DNA of 64,000 nucleotides from positions 7,456,327 to 7,520,326 of the forward strand of contig CP141137.1 in NCBI GenBank assembly GCA_035236585.1, given 5' to 3'. Position numbers and translations under genes: made by a program. The stretch is from Warburgia ugandensis (lineage: Eukaryota > Streptophyta > Magnoliopsida > Canellales > Canellaceae). The notes beneath the pieces were generated by a model. The model did not search any database and was not told the DNA's origin. It saw nothing but the letters and a program-made list of their open reading frames with translations. Shown one piece after another: positions 12,754 through 24,989 of this stretch; within the stretch, counting starts at the first letter, position 1, and the number at the start of each line of letters is the position of its first letter.

Positions 12754-15700
12754 CTTTTTGGTGTGGTTCACTTCCTATTAGTTGTTTTGGTCAATTCTGA
12801 CATTTAAGTATTCTTGAGAAGGAGGCATTAAGGTTCCCTTTAGTATTGACATTGCTAGTTATTGCTAACAGAACTGCTTTCTCACTAAATGAGGATGCAG
12901 TAAATAGAGCACTGACTAAATAAAAAAGGCAGCCCGGTGTACGAAACCCCCGCATATGTGGGGTGCGGGGAAGGGGCGTACCACAAATAGAGCACTGACT
13001 GAGGAATAATAATGATTGCTTTTATTACAGTTGCCTCACATGTAATGAATTTTGTTTAACTGATATAAAAGAATCTGTGAATGTAACTCTCAACATGTCC
13101 ACATAGGACAGGATAACCCTTAAGTGGTTATATATACTGAAGCATGTTACGTAACCTTATGTTTTAAGAATCTGTTATGTATCCTTATGTATTAAGAATC
13201 CCCCACAAGGCAATGTATCATGAGACATATCTAGCTTGCCTGATGATCAATTAAGCACGTCCATTTAAAATGAGTTTCAAGGAACATATACACAATTTGT
13301 TTTGTGCATCATATGTGCTGGGACCCATTTCTCTACTTTCTCACTGAAAATTTCTCTCTATATAGATTGCTTTTGGCATTAAATATCAAACTTTTTTCAT
13401 CTTAACGGCAATTAGATTATCACAAAACAAGGTACATGTATCAGGTTGCAACTCAAGTTCATGCAACAAAGTGCAATCCATGTTAACTCTTTAGTAGTAG
13501 AAGCCATAGCTTTATACTCAGCCTCTATTACTTGATCTAGTCAGAATCTCTCCTCACTACTCAATGGCACCAAAACTTCTCTGTTTGAAAGTACAGAGCT
13601 AGGATTGACCTCAATTGCCATCCTAATCTTTGTTCCAGTGCCAACTGCTGTAAAATCTCTGTCCTGACTACTATGATAATCACTTCATGGTTTGCCTAAA
13701 ATCTTCTTCATTAAGATGCTGCTCTTGTCATGCACATAGTAGCCTACCTGATTTTTATAACCTAAACTCTATTAGGTCAAGTAAAGATAAGGTACCATGG
13801 AATGCCTATCATCCTCCTATATGTAAGTTATATTCTCCCTTTCCTTTTGAGCCTTTTTGTTATTAGAATTTGCAGCCGTATGACTTGGCAGTTTGCAATA
13901 ACTTATGCTGAACTCAAGACGATCAATAACATATTTATTTGGGTTATTATTAAAGCTTATTCATACTTTAGGCCCTTGTGGTCTGCCCCTTCCCCGGACC
14001 CCGCATAGTGGGAGCTTCGTGCACCGGGGCTGGCCTTTTCATACTTTGAACATTAATGATTTGAAGTAGTTCTCTTTTTGTAAGTCCTCTGAGTTATATT
14101 TGAGCAATTCTATCTTGTCGTGTGAAATTGAGGTACTATGAAATGCCTGTCATCCTGCAATATGTAAGTTGATTGATTACATTCTCCCTTTCCTCCCAAG
14201 CAGTTTTGTTATTAGAATTTGGTGGTGTATGAATTTGCAGTTCGCAACAAATTCCGAACTTATGAAGTTCATCAATGACATATGTTATTTGATTTGTTAT
14301 CAAAGCTCATTTATTCTTTGAACATTAACTATGTGACGTCGTGCAATTTTGAAGAGTCCTTGTAGACAATGTCCTTTGTGTTTTCCTTGGCTTCTTTATA
14401 TCCTTAAAATCAGTAGCAGTAACTACTGTGTCATCAATATATACCAAAATGATAACCATTCTTGAATGTGATTCTAAGTAACTGAGAATTGTCGCCTATC
14501 TGACCAATTACTACAATTACTCATGCATCCTCAAGCCTAGGATTGTAAGTGAAGCTATATTAACAACATTATTTGGGTAACAATTTGACTTCAGTCCTAC
14601 TGTGTAGAGTGTGACTACTTGACATAGCACTGCCTTAGCTAAGATTGCCACTATGGTTAACATGTAAAGCACATGGATTCTTTTCCTCCTCTTTCTTTTT
14701 CTAGAGACCATTACAAAGAGAGGAGGAAATGAGATGACAGTGAGTTTCTTTGAGCAAGAGAATGGCATGTGCTTGGAGTATACCTTCCAAGTGTGGAGAT
14801 TTAAGGAACAGAAGCACATTAAAATTTGTCCATTTGCATTGGGTTTCTCTGGCACTTAGGAAGGAGATACAGAAACTATTAGAGAAGAAGTAAGAGAAAA
14901 ATGAAGGGAGCAGAATGAGAGAAAATGTGTGATCCCTTCAGTGATGTATTTTTTGTGTGTTTGTTTACATTAAGCATATTTGCAAAACAAAATATCCTTA
15001 CAACAGTTCATACTGGCAAAAACATTTGTTATTTTACCCATGTGTTCTCAACTTTAAGCATATGAATTTAATTTACATTCTTAATTGAATTTGCAGAGTT
15101 TCTAGAAATGGGGGACAGACCAACCACGTTTAGTTATGCTGAACTGAGAAGTGTCACTGATGACTTCAGTCCTGGAAATAAGCTAGGGGAGGGAGGGTTT
15201 GGGCCTGTTTATAAGGTAAGTTAGTTTTTTACTGTTGGTGATTTTTGAAGGCAATATATTCTTCCATGACTACCGATCAGAAGATGTGATATTTTGTTTC
15301 AAGCTTGGAATTTGAGGAAATGAGTTACAAGTACAAATGAATGAATGTCAATTATATACTGTGTGTATAGTAAAAATTCCCTCGTAATGTGTGGATAAGA
15401 AGAGATATATACTCATCTGCATATACTAGTGCATGGTGTTGTGCATTTATGCATTTTTATTCATTATTACATAACAGTTAACACCACAGCTGAGTTATTC
15501 TTTCTTTTTTCTTTTCCTGGTTGGCAAGTGGGGTAGCGCAGTTATTCAGTTCTGTATTGGCTTCACAGGGAATACTTGCAGATGGGCGGGCAGTGGCTGT
15601 GAAGCAATTATCAGCAACATCCCACCAAGGAAAGCGTCAGTTTATAACAGAGGTAGCTACTATATCAGCAGTTCAACACCGGAACCTTGTGAAGTTGTAT

Positions 15701-17383
15701 GGATGCTGCATCCATGACGATAAACGGCTCCTGGTCTATGAGTATCTTGAAAATAACAGCCTTGATCAGGCACTTTTCAGTATGGAACAATTCCCTTACC
15801 TTGAAAGGAAATATGTATTCTGTGAATTTTGACTGATGCTGAATTCATGTTTTTCCTTGTTTATAGACTTGCTTATTCAAATAATCTGCAATTGTGTTGC
15901 AGGAAAGCGTGACTTGCACCTTAATTGGACAAACCGCTATGAGATATGCTTGGGGACTGCAAGAGGTCTAGCTTATCTTCATGAAGAGTCACGGGTCCGA
16001 ATTGTACACAGGGATATTAAAGCAAGTAATATTCTGCTGGATGCTGACCTCAACCCGAAAATTTCAGATTTTGGTTTGGCGAAACTATATGATGACCAGA
16101 AGACCCACATCAGCACAAGAGTTGCGGGGACAATGTAAGCCTTCTCTAACCCTCTCTTTGCTGTTGCTCACAAAAAGATGATCTGTGATATTGGAGTATC
16201 TCAAGCTGCATTTGGAACTCTTGAAGTGGCTATCTGGCACCGGAGTATGCTATGCGTGGCCATCTGACAGAAAAGGCTGATGTCTTTGCATTTGGAGTTG
16301 TCGCCCTTGAGATTCTCAGTGGACTGCCAAATTCAAGCTCAAGCACAGATCCAGATAGGATATATCTCCTCGAATGGGTATGATATGCGCCTCATCTAAG
16401 CTAGAATCTTAGTCTTTCGACGTAGAAAAAGGTTTTCATAAACGCAGCTGTGATAGTTTTGTTTCAAAAATGTATGATCGAAAAGTCTGCATAAAAACTC
16501 AAGAGTGCTGTTAGTTTGGAAATACCAACCGATACATATTTCTGACTTAATATTGTGTGTGGATGGGTGGGGTTTATTTATGTATAAGATGTTCTTGTGC
16601 ATGCTCGTTGGCACTATAGATCACGGAAGAATCAGTACAAATGTGTGCTGATATGTAAGAATTGAAACCGAACATATTGCATGGTATCTCACATCTTGCT
16701 TATATTGTTATCCGTGTATTGGTGGTTACTTTCCTTTAACCAAAAATTCTGATACTAATGGTTGTTTGGTAAGAAAAAGGAAATCTTTCTTTCTATAGTT
16801 TTCTTCTTTTTTCTTGACAAGAAACTGGATAAAATATCGGCAGCATCTATTTTTCTTTTCATTTCGTACTTCTTTATGGCATACAGTCATAACTAGTTAG
16901 CCACAAGATCTGGAAATACTGAAGTTCTATGTGCAGAGACTTTTGTTGAACTTCCGTTTATATGTTACAACTGAATTGTCCTATTTACACCATTTGTAGG
17001 CTTGGCATCTGCATGAAAGCAATCGCAAATTGGAATTGGTTGATCCCAAATTATCCGAGTTCAATGAAGAAGAAGCTCTTCAATTGATAGGAGTAGCTCT
17101 TTTGTGCATTCAAGCGTCGCCATCGTTACGCCCATCCATGTCACGTGTGATTGCTATGCTACTGGGAGACATGGAGGTCAGCACCGTTACATCAAAGCCT
17201 GGCTACTTAGTTGAAGTATCATCCTGGGATGATAGAAGCTCCATGAGTGGTGATAAGTCAATAGCATCAACTGGAACAACCAACTGCAGCCAATCCATTG
17301 TGCCATCAAATACAAGCTCCATCATTTGTGAGGATCTTTCCCCTGTGAGTACCACTAGAGCGATCTTGAATGAAACTGTATGA
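2835..17383 (+). CDS. Malectin-domain LRR receptor-like serine/threonine kinase (LRR-VIII-2 type), 3' ten exons
   Basis: Plasma-membrane receptor kinase related to Arabidopsis At1g56130/At1g56140. Exons placed by GT-AG sites and frame: 2835-2879, 3040-3104, 10120-10496, 12188-12386, 12473-12637, 15097-15215, 15569-15779, 15903-16134, 16227-16377, 17000-17383 (stop). Exons 1-2 encode the end of the LRR region (NLVANNFT, then [11 protein letters not shown]). Exons 3-4 encode a malectin domain starting SLAINCGG and ending [11 protein letters not shown]. Exon 5 carries the transmembrane helix ([19 protein letters not shown]) and a basic stop-transfer RRRRK. Exons 6-10 are the kinase: glycine loop GEGGFG, VAVK lysine, [13 protein letters not shown] and [10 protein letters not shown], so an RD-type and apparently active enzyme. 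All junction phases agree, with no frameshift. The 5' LRR exons and start codon are not visible. The second intron is 7.0 kb and full of transposons. The ligand is unknown. Confidence 0.92.
5113..5286 (-). mobile_element. Au SINE, near full length
   Basis: The minus strand reads from a tRNA-like head (CCTTGGCGCAA, box A region) through a box B GGTTCAAGGC to the Au tail (GGGGCTGCCCTTTT). It is adjacent to the second SINE and followed by a caaagaa motif that recurs after it. Confidence 0.88.
5303..5480 (-). mobile_element. Au SINE, near full length, with target-site duplication
   Basis: Same family and orientation as the copy just upstream. It is flanked by caaagaatagaat (5286-5298) and caaagaacagaat (5480-5492), a 13-bp duplication with one mismatch. 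That indicates an insertion independent of its neighbour. Confidence 0.88.
5951..5997 (+). other. G-run cluster with G-quadruplex potential
   Basis: After a GAAG/GAGA purine tract, the + strand has successive runs of four to six G separated by one to four bases (5961-5993). It would be on the sense strand of the receptor-kinase pre-mRNA. Whether it folds in vivo is unknown. Confidence 0.6.
8727..9115. repeat. Subterminal tandem repeats of about 45 bp
   Basis: Units share atctcacatatgcc(c/t)aagat followed by a agttaaataa-type segment. An inverted and diverged set lies at 6704-6900. In class II elements, subterminal repeats of this kind are usually transposase binding sites. The array is split by a SINE at 8848-9022. 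Confidence 0.7.
8848..9022 (-). mobile_element. Au SINE, full length, with perfect 17-bp target-site duplication
   Basis: cacatatgcctaagata occurs at 8831-8847 and again at 9023-9039 on either side of a complete copy. The minus strand has a box A-like TTGGCGCAACGG and box B GGTTCAAGGC. A perfect long duplication suggests a relatively recent insertion into the Harbinger-like element. Confidence 0.95.
11921..11944. repeat. (AT)n microsatellite in an intron
   Basis: A short run of alternating A and T in the intron between the first and second malectin exons. The rest of that intron (10497-12187) shows no element or coding signal that I recognise. Confidence 0.85.
12675..12751 (+). repeat. (TC)n microsatellite in an intron
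   Basis: About 38 uninterrupted TC dinucleotides, starting 37 bp after the donor site of the transmembrane exon. Length polymorphism is likely. Confidence 0.97.
12918..12984 (-). mobile_element. Mini Au SINE: 3'-terminal 67 bp only, with 16-bp target-site duplication
   Basis: Only the tail half of the SINE is present, starting (minus strand) at TTGTGGTACGCCCC and ending in the GGGCTGCC-T tract. aaatagagcactgact flanks it at 12902-12917 and 12985-13000, perfectly. It therefore inserted in truncated form and was not shortened later. Boxes A and B are absent. Confidence 0.93.
13789..14370 (-). repeat. Direct duplication within the copia relic
   Basis: A block starting aggtac.atg.aatgcct.tcatcct at 13789 recurs at 14128. 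The similarity continues through attctccctttcct and gttattagaattt. The first copy additionally carries a 68-bp mini Au SINE. The copies are clearly diverged. Confidence 0.7.
13970..14037 (+). mobile_element. Mini Au SINE: 3'-terminal 68 bp only, with 10-bp target-site duplication
   Basis: Starts at AGGCCCTTGTGGTCTGCCCC and runs to the SINE tail. ttcatacttt flanks it at 13960-13969 and 14038-14047. The start point is within a few bases of the other short copies in this window. Confidence 0.93.
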
Positions 17384-19004
17384 GGAAGCCAAAGACTGCC
17401 TGTGCGTTGTATATACATGTTAAGTTAAACGTACTTGCTAGTTTCTCTTGGTTAAAATGAGGGATGTTCTTACGTTGCCGAAGTTGAAGGAAACTGCTGC
17501 TAATGGAAGGTATGTTACTGAGGAGAGAATTTTTCTACCATTACGATCATAAATTTCGAATAAAATCAGGTTCACTTGATAGGATAAATGGAGAAGACAG
17601 TGGCCGACGCACCATTAGTAAAAGCTATACAAACATGGATCATTGTCATCTAATACTTTTGTTTCAATCAAGTGAGGAAGGCAGACATACATACATATCA
17701 AAGAGTGTAAATGAGCCAATTTGTTCCTCAACCAGATAGAGGTAATATGAGGGAAAACCATGGTTGCCATAAAGGGTCTGAATGGATATTCTCAAATTCC
17801 ATGATCTTTAACCTGTTTTTGTTACTTTTGAATATCTAGGTAGTATATATATAAAAAAATCAATATATGCAGCTAATTACTGAAGCAAAATTGAGAAATT
17901 TCTATCTATCAAGACTTGCTAGGAAACAAAGTTTCATTTGAAAATAAGCTTCAATTCAGTGTGAAAGTTTCCAAGGCAGTACAAGTCAGACGACTACCAA
18001 AATGAAGTTTCCTGGTGACTTGATAATGTGATGGTAACACAACTTGTAGTTAAGTACCCTTTAATTCATTCATTGTCAGATGCTCATCAGAGTCTACTCC
18101 TACTGGGGCAAGACTCTTATCATATTGGTCTGTTACAGAACTTAAGTGTAGCACCACCTATTTATGCATCTCTTTGACTAAAAGCTTTTTTTTTTTTTTT
18201 TTTTTCTCTCATTGGAGGTAGGATATCAGTAGACTGTAAGTAAGTCTCTTGTAGCTGATCAATTGGGTCACCTTCCACCATGTGAAGTGCACATCAAATT
18301 CTGATGCAAATGTGCTAGCTAATAGTGGAGCTACCAGGCATCAGGTTTTTTATTGATGATGCTATCGGTGTTTAGTTTTGTTTGTGATTTTCTCATGTAT
18401 CACACCTCAGTCTGAAAACTCTCTCTTAATCGTCACCATTCAAAAGAAAGAAAATATACCCACTTGCCTTTGAACAAATTTTAGATACCCAACCTATCTT
18501 TTGCCGATCTTGAACTGCCACCTTGCCTTTGATTTTAATCGTCAAACACATACCTGCCCTTAAACTCTAGACGGAAATATTGAGGGCTAGTGAACTTTTT
18601 TACTTTGCTTAAATGCAATCATGGAAATCTTGTAAAATTAGTTACTTGTTAAATGAAAATTCGAAAAAAGTAAACTAACTTTGTAAGTTTTCCTTTATAA
18701 AAACAAAAAAACAAAATACTTGAAAGATTAGGTAAGTGATCCTATGCCCCAATTTGAGTGAAAACAAGTAGAAAACTTTTAAGAGATTGAGGGGTTACGA
18801 GCATTCCAATGGAAAATAATTTTGTTTGGCCCAAATGATGAATTGGCTTAGATCATCAACCATCTGAGCTCAACGGATTGCATTGCATTGCATTGCTCAA
18901 TTTTTCTTTCGGCCAGAATCATAGACTATCTAATTTTCGGGAGTAGAAGTAAAACCCTCGTGTATTTCTTTGAACTATTTCTGTTTTAGATAATACACAA
19001 ACCA

Positions 19005-19008
<4 letters not shown>
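17384..19008. other. Intergenic, no gene seen
   Basis: The start is probably the 3' untranslated region of the receptor kinase. A poly-T run lies near 18187-18206. No open frame shows a recognisable motif. Confidence 0.6.

Positions 19009-19101
<93 letters not shown>
19009..19101. repeat. Compound (TC)n(TA)n microsatellite
   Basis: About 34 TC units pass directly into about 12 TA units. The apparent arginine-glutamate repeat frame on the minus strand is a translation of this repeat and not a gene. Confidence 0.97.
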
Positions 19102-21402
19102 TCTGTAATTAGAAAATAAAATGTTGGCATCGCTAAATGTGATTATCACAAAAAAAAATAGAATAAAAAAGTGAAAAAAAGATATTGTTAGGGATGTCAA
19201 TGGACTTGGATGGTTAAGATGACAATTAAAACAATTCGATGGATTGTATTTGAACTTTAACATTAGGATCGAAGTTTGAATTTACTAAATTAACACAATT
19301 CTCTAAGATACATTGGATTGTCCCAAGTCTAGTTTTTTGTTTAATGGTACTTTAGTACTTTTATTTAATTATTTATATAGAAACTTTTTAGAGGCACTTT
19401 TGTAAAGAAGGATTATTTAATACTCTTACCTAAATACAAAATCCTTAGAAAGTCACTTTTTTTTCTTCTTCTTTTACTAAACTGTAAAAACCTTAACCCA
19501 AGTACAAAATTCTTGGTAAATATTTAACTTCCGCTGTAGTTAGCAAATATATGCAAATTTTGTGTGATTATTTAGAATGATTCTAATTTATGTATGACAA
19601 TATTACACTTTACGGTTCCCTCTAATTTAATAGATACACTCAAATGTTATATGAATATTTAGAACAAACCTAGTTTGCATCTAAAAGTATTTGATTAATC
19701 AACTTTAATGCTTCCTATGTCTTTTTTAATACTAAGTTCAGCATTTCTTATATCTTTTTAGGTAACTTCAGCTAGTTAGTATCACTTGAGAATCTATACC
19801 AAAATTGTCCCTGTATAAAAAAGGGACAGCCTTGGTGCAGGAAGCTCCTGCCTATGCGGGGTTTGGGGAAGGAGCGGACCACGAGGGTCTAAAGTAAACA
19901 GCCTTAACTTGCATTTTATACTTAAATCTAAGGCAGTCAAAATGACCGTTGGAATGCAAATATGGATCAAGACATATAGCTATGATTTGGAGAATTATCC
20001 ACATGGAACTTAAACATTTGTAAGTAGTAAATGGATCACGACGGAGACATGGTGGATCACTCTGTATCTGGTCCGTTGATGGCCCTAAATATTGCTAAAT
20101 GTTGATGCATGATGGTAAGCATTTCAAATGAGGAATCCCAAAATTCAACGTGTGGCTAACAACTCTCTTTATAATTTCATTAAGAGTCCAAAAACAGCAA
20201 GAATACGATGGTTTCAATGCAAATTATACCCAAAATATATTAGAAAATCAAGAAATCAAAGGTAAAAGCGCTGCCTTGATATTGGGAGCAGGTTTACACT
20301 CCCAGGCAAGAGCCTCTCACATTGTAACAAGTCATTGACTTGAAAGTCCGAGATGAGGAATGCTAGGACAGGTGTGCCACCTCATTGCAATGTAATGGGT
20401 CGCGCCTCTTTTGCTATCACCAATCCAAACCATTTATTCGGTTACCATCACTGAATAAAGATTACGTGCATAATTCACAAAAACAAGATGAAAATTTGGA
20501 CAATACAGCTTGGGCTTAGCTCTTCACCCAATAGTTCACCAACACAACTTTGCTAAGAAATCCTAGACAAATAAACCCTTCTGAATGTCTCTCTCCTTCT
20601 AGTGCTTTTGGAGGTTCAATCCTTTGGTTGATTTTGGAATTGAGATTTACACTCCTTTGGATGCTGATGTAACTGTTTTTTTTTTTTTACATCTAAACCC
20701 TTTGAGCAATCTAAATTAAAGTGCTGGTAACCACTTTCTGTCAAATAGCTACTTTTTGCATGAGGTTGTCTAGTTGTAGACGATCTACTTAGTTCATTTA
20801 ATTTTCTGGCTTCGGATATCTCCTTATTCAAAATCATGCAGATTAACATGTTACAAGATAATGCTCTGAGTTTTTTAATATAGATCATTGTTTAGAAAGT
20901 TTCTAATTGTTTATGAAACAAAGATATTTTTAGACGTTAGAATTATCCAATCTGCATGACTTGATTTTTGGACTAAGAAACATCTAAAGTCAAAGAAATT
21001 AGATTAAGTAAGTAGATCATTTGACCCATCAAACAAAAATTAGCAGCACTTTTGACACTAAATGCTTGCAAGCGCATTAATTTAGCATTCCTCAAATCAT
21101 TTATTACCATTCAAAATAAAAATTAAGGAGGGCTCCTTTCAGTCTACTTGGTACTCACAAAAGAATTTTTCCTTTTTTTGCTAGCACGGTCCATGTTTAA
21201 GGGAAGGAGCCCACCTTAAGATACACCTTGGCATTCTCCCATATTGAGAAAGGGATAATTCTATGAACAGATTGGATTTCTTTGGTACAATGGGATCTGC
21301 ACGCCCCATTTCTATGCTCCGGGTATGTCCATATTATGAAGCTGTCAATACAATCAAGGGTAGGCTTATTCACGATTTGTTACTCTCGTTCCAAAACAGC
21401 TT
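19102..21402. other. Intergenic, AT-rich, no gene seen
   Basis: Apart from a partial Au SINE at 19816-19917 I see no coding or structural signal. Confidence 0.55.
19816..19917 (-). mobile_element. Au SINE, 3' part (about 100 bp)
   Basis: The tail half is present on the minus strand (GCATAGGCAGGAGCTTCCTG into a GGCTGTCCC end). The tRNA-like head is missing. No clear target duplication. Confidence 0.85.
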
Positions 21403-21519
21403 AAAAGGGCAGCCCAATGCAGGAAGCTCTCCCATATGCAGGATTCAAAGAAAGGGTAGGCCACAAGGGTCTATAGTATGCAGCCTTACCTATCATTTTT
21501 GCAAGTTGAATCCGTGATG
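21403..21519 (-). mobile_element. Au SINE, partial
   Basis: Carries the tail and middle region, and ends inside a degraded box B (tcacggattcaa on the minus strand). The box A region is missing. Confidence 0.85.
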
Positions 21520-22167
21520 CAATAAATAAAACATAATAAAAAGTGCAGTGTAGATAAGAAAAACTTATGCAAATGCGCAAATTACAAATTTACTAGTTTG
21601 TAGTATGAACGTTGAAGAATGGAACAAGTACGGTTTAATGAAATATTAGGAGGCCGTGTAATAGTTGGATACTCGGTTTATTAAGCATAAAGAACTAGAA
21701 ATGGGTTAAAACCTATTGGGGTTGATGCATTTTACATGAAGTTTCACTTTCTATGTGAAAGCTGAACACATCAAACATTTTGCTATTTCCTATGCACCCT
21801 TTTAATCTAATCCAAAACATGAGTCACTCTTGTTGCATGTGGTAGAATAAGTACCAGTATCGTTTTAGGCACATAAATTAAGAGAGCCTAGTCATAACAT
21901 AAGAAGCTGGGAGTAGTGGAAGTGGGAAGCTAACTAATTGTATGTTGAGTTAATGTGGAACAGGATTCGTGGATAGAGTCATGAATATACTGACATGAAT
22001 GGCATGGTAATATTAGGCTGACAAGTGACAATTGCAAGTGCCCAACAAGGAGATGTTCTGTGAATAAGCTTAGAGCAGTCAACACTCTTTTGATTGTCTG
22101 AATCATGATGCCTCTGTGAAGAGGGATGCACTTCAATAACAAGGAATTGTCGATGCTTTAGCATGGT

Positions 22168-22450
22168 TTCATTCTTGTCAAGAGCAGTTGAACTTTAGAT
22201 CATGATCCTGCACCCTGAAACAAGCAAGTAATGAGGAAAGCATAAGAGCTGACAAGGTAGAGAATTCCTTAACTTGGCAGAGCATCTGAGGTTCATAGAA
22301 CTATTCAATGTCTCATTCTTGTCAAGAGGAGTTGAACTTTTAGATCATGATCTCCACACTAAACCGAGTAAGTACTGAGATGGGCATAAAAGCTGACGCT
22401 GGATAGAATTCCTTAGCCTTGTTGAGCATCTAAGGATCATAGAACTATCC
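22168..22450. repeat. Tandem duplication, unit about 145 bp
   Basis: The block starting at tcattcttgtcaagag.agtt (22168 and 22313) is present twice in a row. Both copies continue through tagatcatgat, gaattcctta and a final catagaacta. They differ by scattered substitutions and small indels. Confidence 0.85.
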
Positions 22451-22563
22451 AAAACACTAGTAGCTACTTTACATGATATTTTGATGATTTCATTTTAGCA
22501 ATCCTGAGGTCAAAGCATCATAAAGAGATGACATGCTTAGGTTCGTATAAGTTAATGCCGCAG

Positions 22564-22736
22564 CCCCTCAACGCATGAAGCTCTCGCATATGCAGGATAC
22601 GGGTAAGGGGCGGACCACAAGGATCAATAGTACACAGCCTTACCTTGTATTTTGCAAGAGGCTGTTTCTATGCGTTGAACCCATGACCTTAAGGTCACAT
22701 GACGACAACTCTACCGTTGCACCAAGGCTCCCCTTC
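22564..22736 (-). mobile_element. Au SINE, near full length, with 15-bp target-site duplication
   Basis: aagttaatgccgcag (22549-22563) and aagttagtgccgcag (22737-22751) flank the element with one mismatch. The extreme tail differs from other copies. Confidence 0.9.
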
Positions 22737-23439
22737 AAGTTAGTGCCGCAGTGGAACACATTTAAGCTGCTCGATTAGAATCAGATACTAATACCTAGTT
22801 GTATTTCTTCAACCAAGGAGAATACCTCGAGGATTTTAGCTCCCTTAGTGACTGTTTACATGATGATAACATTTAAACCCCTTAGAAAAACAAAATGACG
22901 TTTGACACATCCTTCACATACATTAAGTGGATGATAGTAAATGATAATAAGTATATGTTGGAGTTGGCCATAATTGATCCTGTCCTATGATTATGTTCTT
23001 TTGCAACCTGACAAGTCTTATTCTGCTCAATATCCTGCTTAATGCGTATGTCTTCAAACAATAATAGTGTCTAAAGATGGTGACTTGACTCTCCCTCTCT
23101 GCCCATCTTTGCTCTCCTTCATACTAACAAAATCTAGATGTTATAAGTGCAGCATACTAGAGCAGGATTAGACCAAGAGATACCAAATCCTCAACATTTT
23201 TAACTGAGGAAAACCTATTTGCTCAAGGCTGCTGGGCTGACCTTATTGCTGTACACTACCCTATTCATCAGATCTAATATGCTTGATGTGCAGCTCATTT
23301 GTGCTGAAGGACATCTTTGATAAGATCCATCCCTGTTAGGTAGTCGGTGATACTGCCAGATTTTTCCAGCCAAAACAAGATATGATTTTTGGAAATCCCG
23401 GAAAATCAAGATCCTAATTTTGGACCTGATTTTCCAATG

Positions 23440-23620
23440 AGAATCCAGTAATTACGATTCTCTTGACTCCTATAAATTGGAGCCATAGAACCGGTGATGG
23501 TACCTCAGTCTCCTCTGTCCATATTTTCTATATTGAAAGCGTTTCTCCTCCCTTTCCATGGACGTACGCCGAATTGGCCAAACCACATAAACCTTGTCTC
23601 TCAGTCTGTGTGTGTGTGAT
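23440..23620 (+). repeat. Possible copia LTR remnant
   Basis: A TATA-like cctataaattgg near 23470 is followed by a segment (gccgaattggccaaaccacataaaccttgt) resembling the R/U5 part of some plant copia LTRs. No ends or partner LTR were found, so this is a weak call. Confidence 0.3.
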
Positions 23621-24146
23621 GGAGAGTGTGTGAGAGATTCTAAACCAACAATCTTGAAGGTTAATTTGATTGTAGAAAAGAGATTTCTTCCATGATTCCT
23701 TGATGAGTTGCGTGAATCTGTAAATTGCATATTATATTTGTTGATGAGTTGACCCTAGATCATGTCTGATTTTTCATCTCCATATAGCTCTCTGGCAGCT
23801 GAAGTTTTCATCAGAGCCAGGAGGCAATCCGATGCATTGACTCTCGAACAATTATTAGAATTTCAACAATGCTTCTTCCAGATCTTCTTCCATGATTAAA
23901 TTAAGATGCTAAATAAATGAAAGAATCCAGAAAACCTAGATAAAGAAAACAAAAACAAAAAAAAATCTCAAATCTGATATCTTATTAGGAAACCCACAAG
24001 AATGCCATGGTTAAACATTGATTCCCTATCTCTTTTTGGTTGTCGCACTTAACATATTATTCAACAAACTTGTACTGATGGTCCATCAGCTAAACCTTTC
24101 ACCCATTGAGAGAGAGAGATCTAATGGAAGAGAATATGGAGGAAAT

Positions 24147-24577
24147 TGTTAGAAATATAAACTTGATTTGGGCCAAAGTTAATTGAGCAAGAGCCCACGT
24201 TCTAGAAGACTCAAATTTAAAAGATAAAACCCCATCTTCTAGAAAACCCATTTTTTAGAAAGTGTTGCTACAAAAGTCAATTAGAAATATTTATATACTT
24301 TGAAAATAGAATTATATATTTTTGAAAAGTCATCTAGATAACAAATTATAACTACAAGATTAAAAGCTATGTTGGCACATTCTTAACCATTGGTTAAAGA
24401 GGTACTATTAATATAAATATGAGTAGTTAGTCACAAGTTGTATCAAGCAAATTTTTAGAATCAATACAAGCTCTCTCTCTTCCTCTCAAGCCTTCAAGTC
24501 TCTTCTTCATTTGTAAATTCTTTTCTAGCCTCTAAAGCCTTCCTCATACCTTTGTAAACTACCATCCTCTTCCAACA
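24147..24577 (+). repeat. Candidate solo LTR (431 bp)
   Basis: Begins TGTTAGAAATAT and ends TTCCAACA, with the TG...CA termini of LTRs. It contains an AT-rich TATA-like region followed by a CT-rich stretch, as in copia LTRs. The flanks GAAAT (24142-24146) and AAAAT (24578-24582) could be a 5-bp target duplication with one mismatch. No internal retrotransposon region is attached. Confidence 0.5.
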
Positions 24578-24989
24578 AAAATTTCAAACTCCTAGCTGTT
24601 TTCCATGTGAATTGGGTATATAGATTTTGCCCAATGATGCGAATCCAACAGCTCACCCTTAGATGTATAAATGCAATTACATAGTTGCACTTGTCATCCG
24701 TCTAGAAACATGACTAACAAAGACTAGCTAACTTTGTGGCACTCTGTCCTTAATAAGATTCTAGAGTCATCTCCATTGTAAGTTCTCAAGGCTAGATCTC
24801 CTCTGTTATCCAACCTAAAGAATTGGGTCATCTATATTCTTCACATGCTTCTTGCCCCACTAATATATATAAGTATATAAACTGCTAGAAATAAACTACA
24901 TTGGTTTATAGATTGACATCAAGTGCAAAATGTAACAAAATGGTTTCATGCTATCATCAGATTAGTGAGTAAGAAAAGTTTCCCAATTG

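Larger units (their letters stand above)
13440..14470 (-). mobile_element. Ty1/copia relic, antisense in the receptor-kinase intron
   Basis: On the minus strand, 14413-14460 reads (I)[13 protein letters not shown], the catalytic Y.DD block of copia reverse transcriptase. About 1 kb further along, 13440-13535 reads [17 protein letters not shown], the copia RNase H block. The spacing fits an intact order of domains, but stops and frame changes are frequent. I could not place LTRs. Confidence 0.7.

Noticed and set aside
18919..19263. Minus-strand open frame rich in Arg-Glu and Ile-Tyr repeats
   Set aside because: It is the translation of a (TC)n(TA)n microsatellite, with no other protein-like feature.
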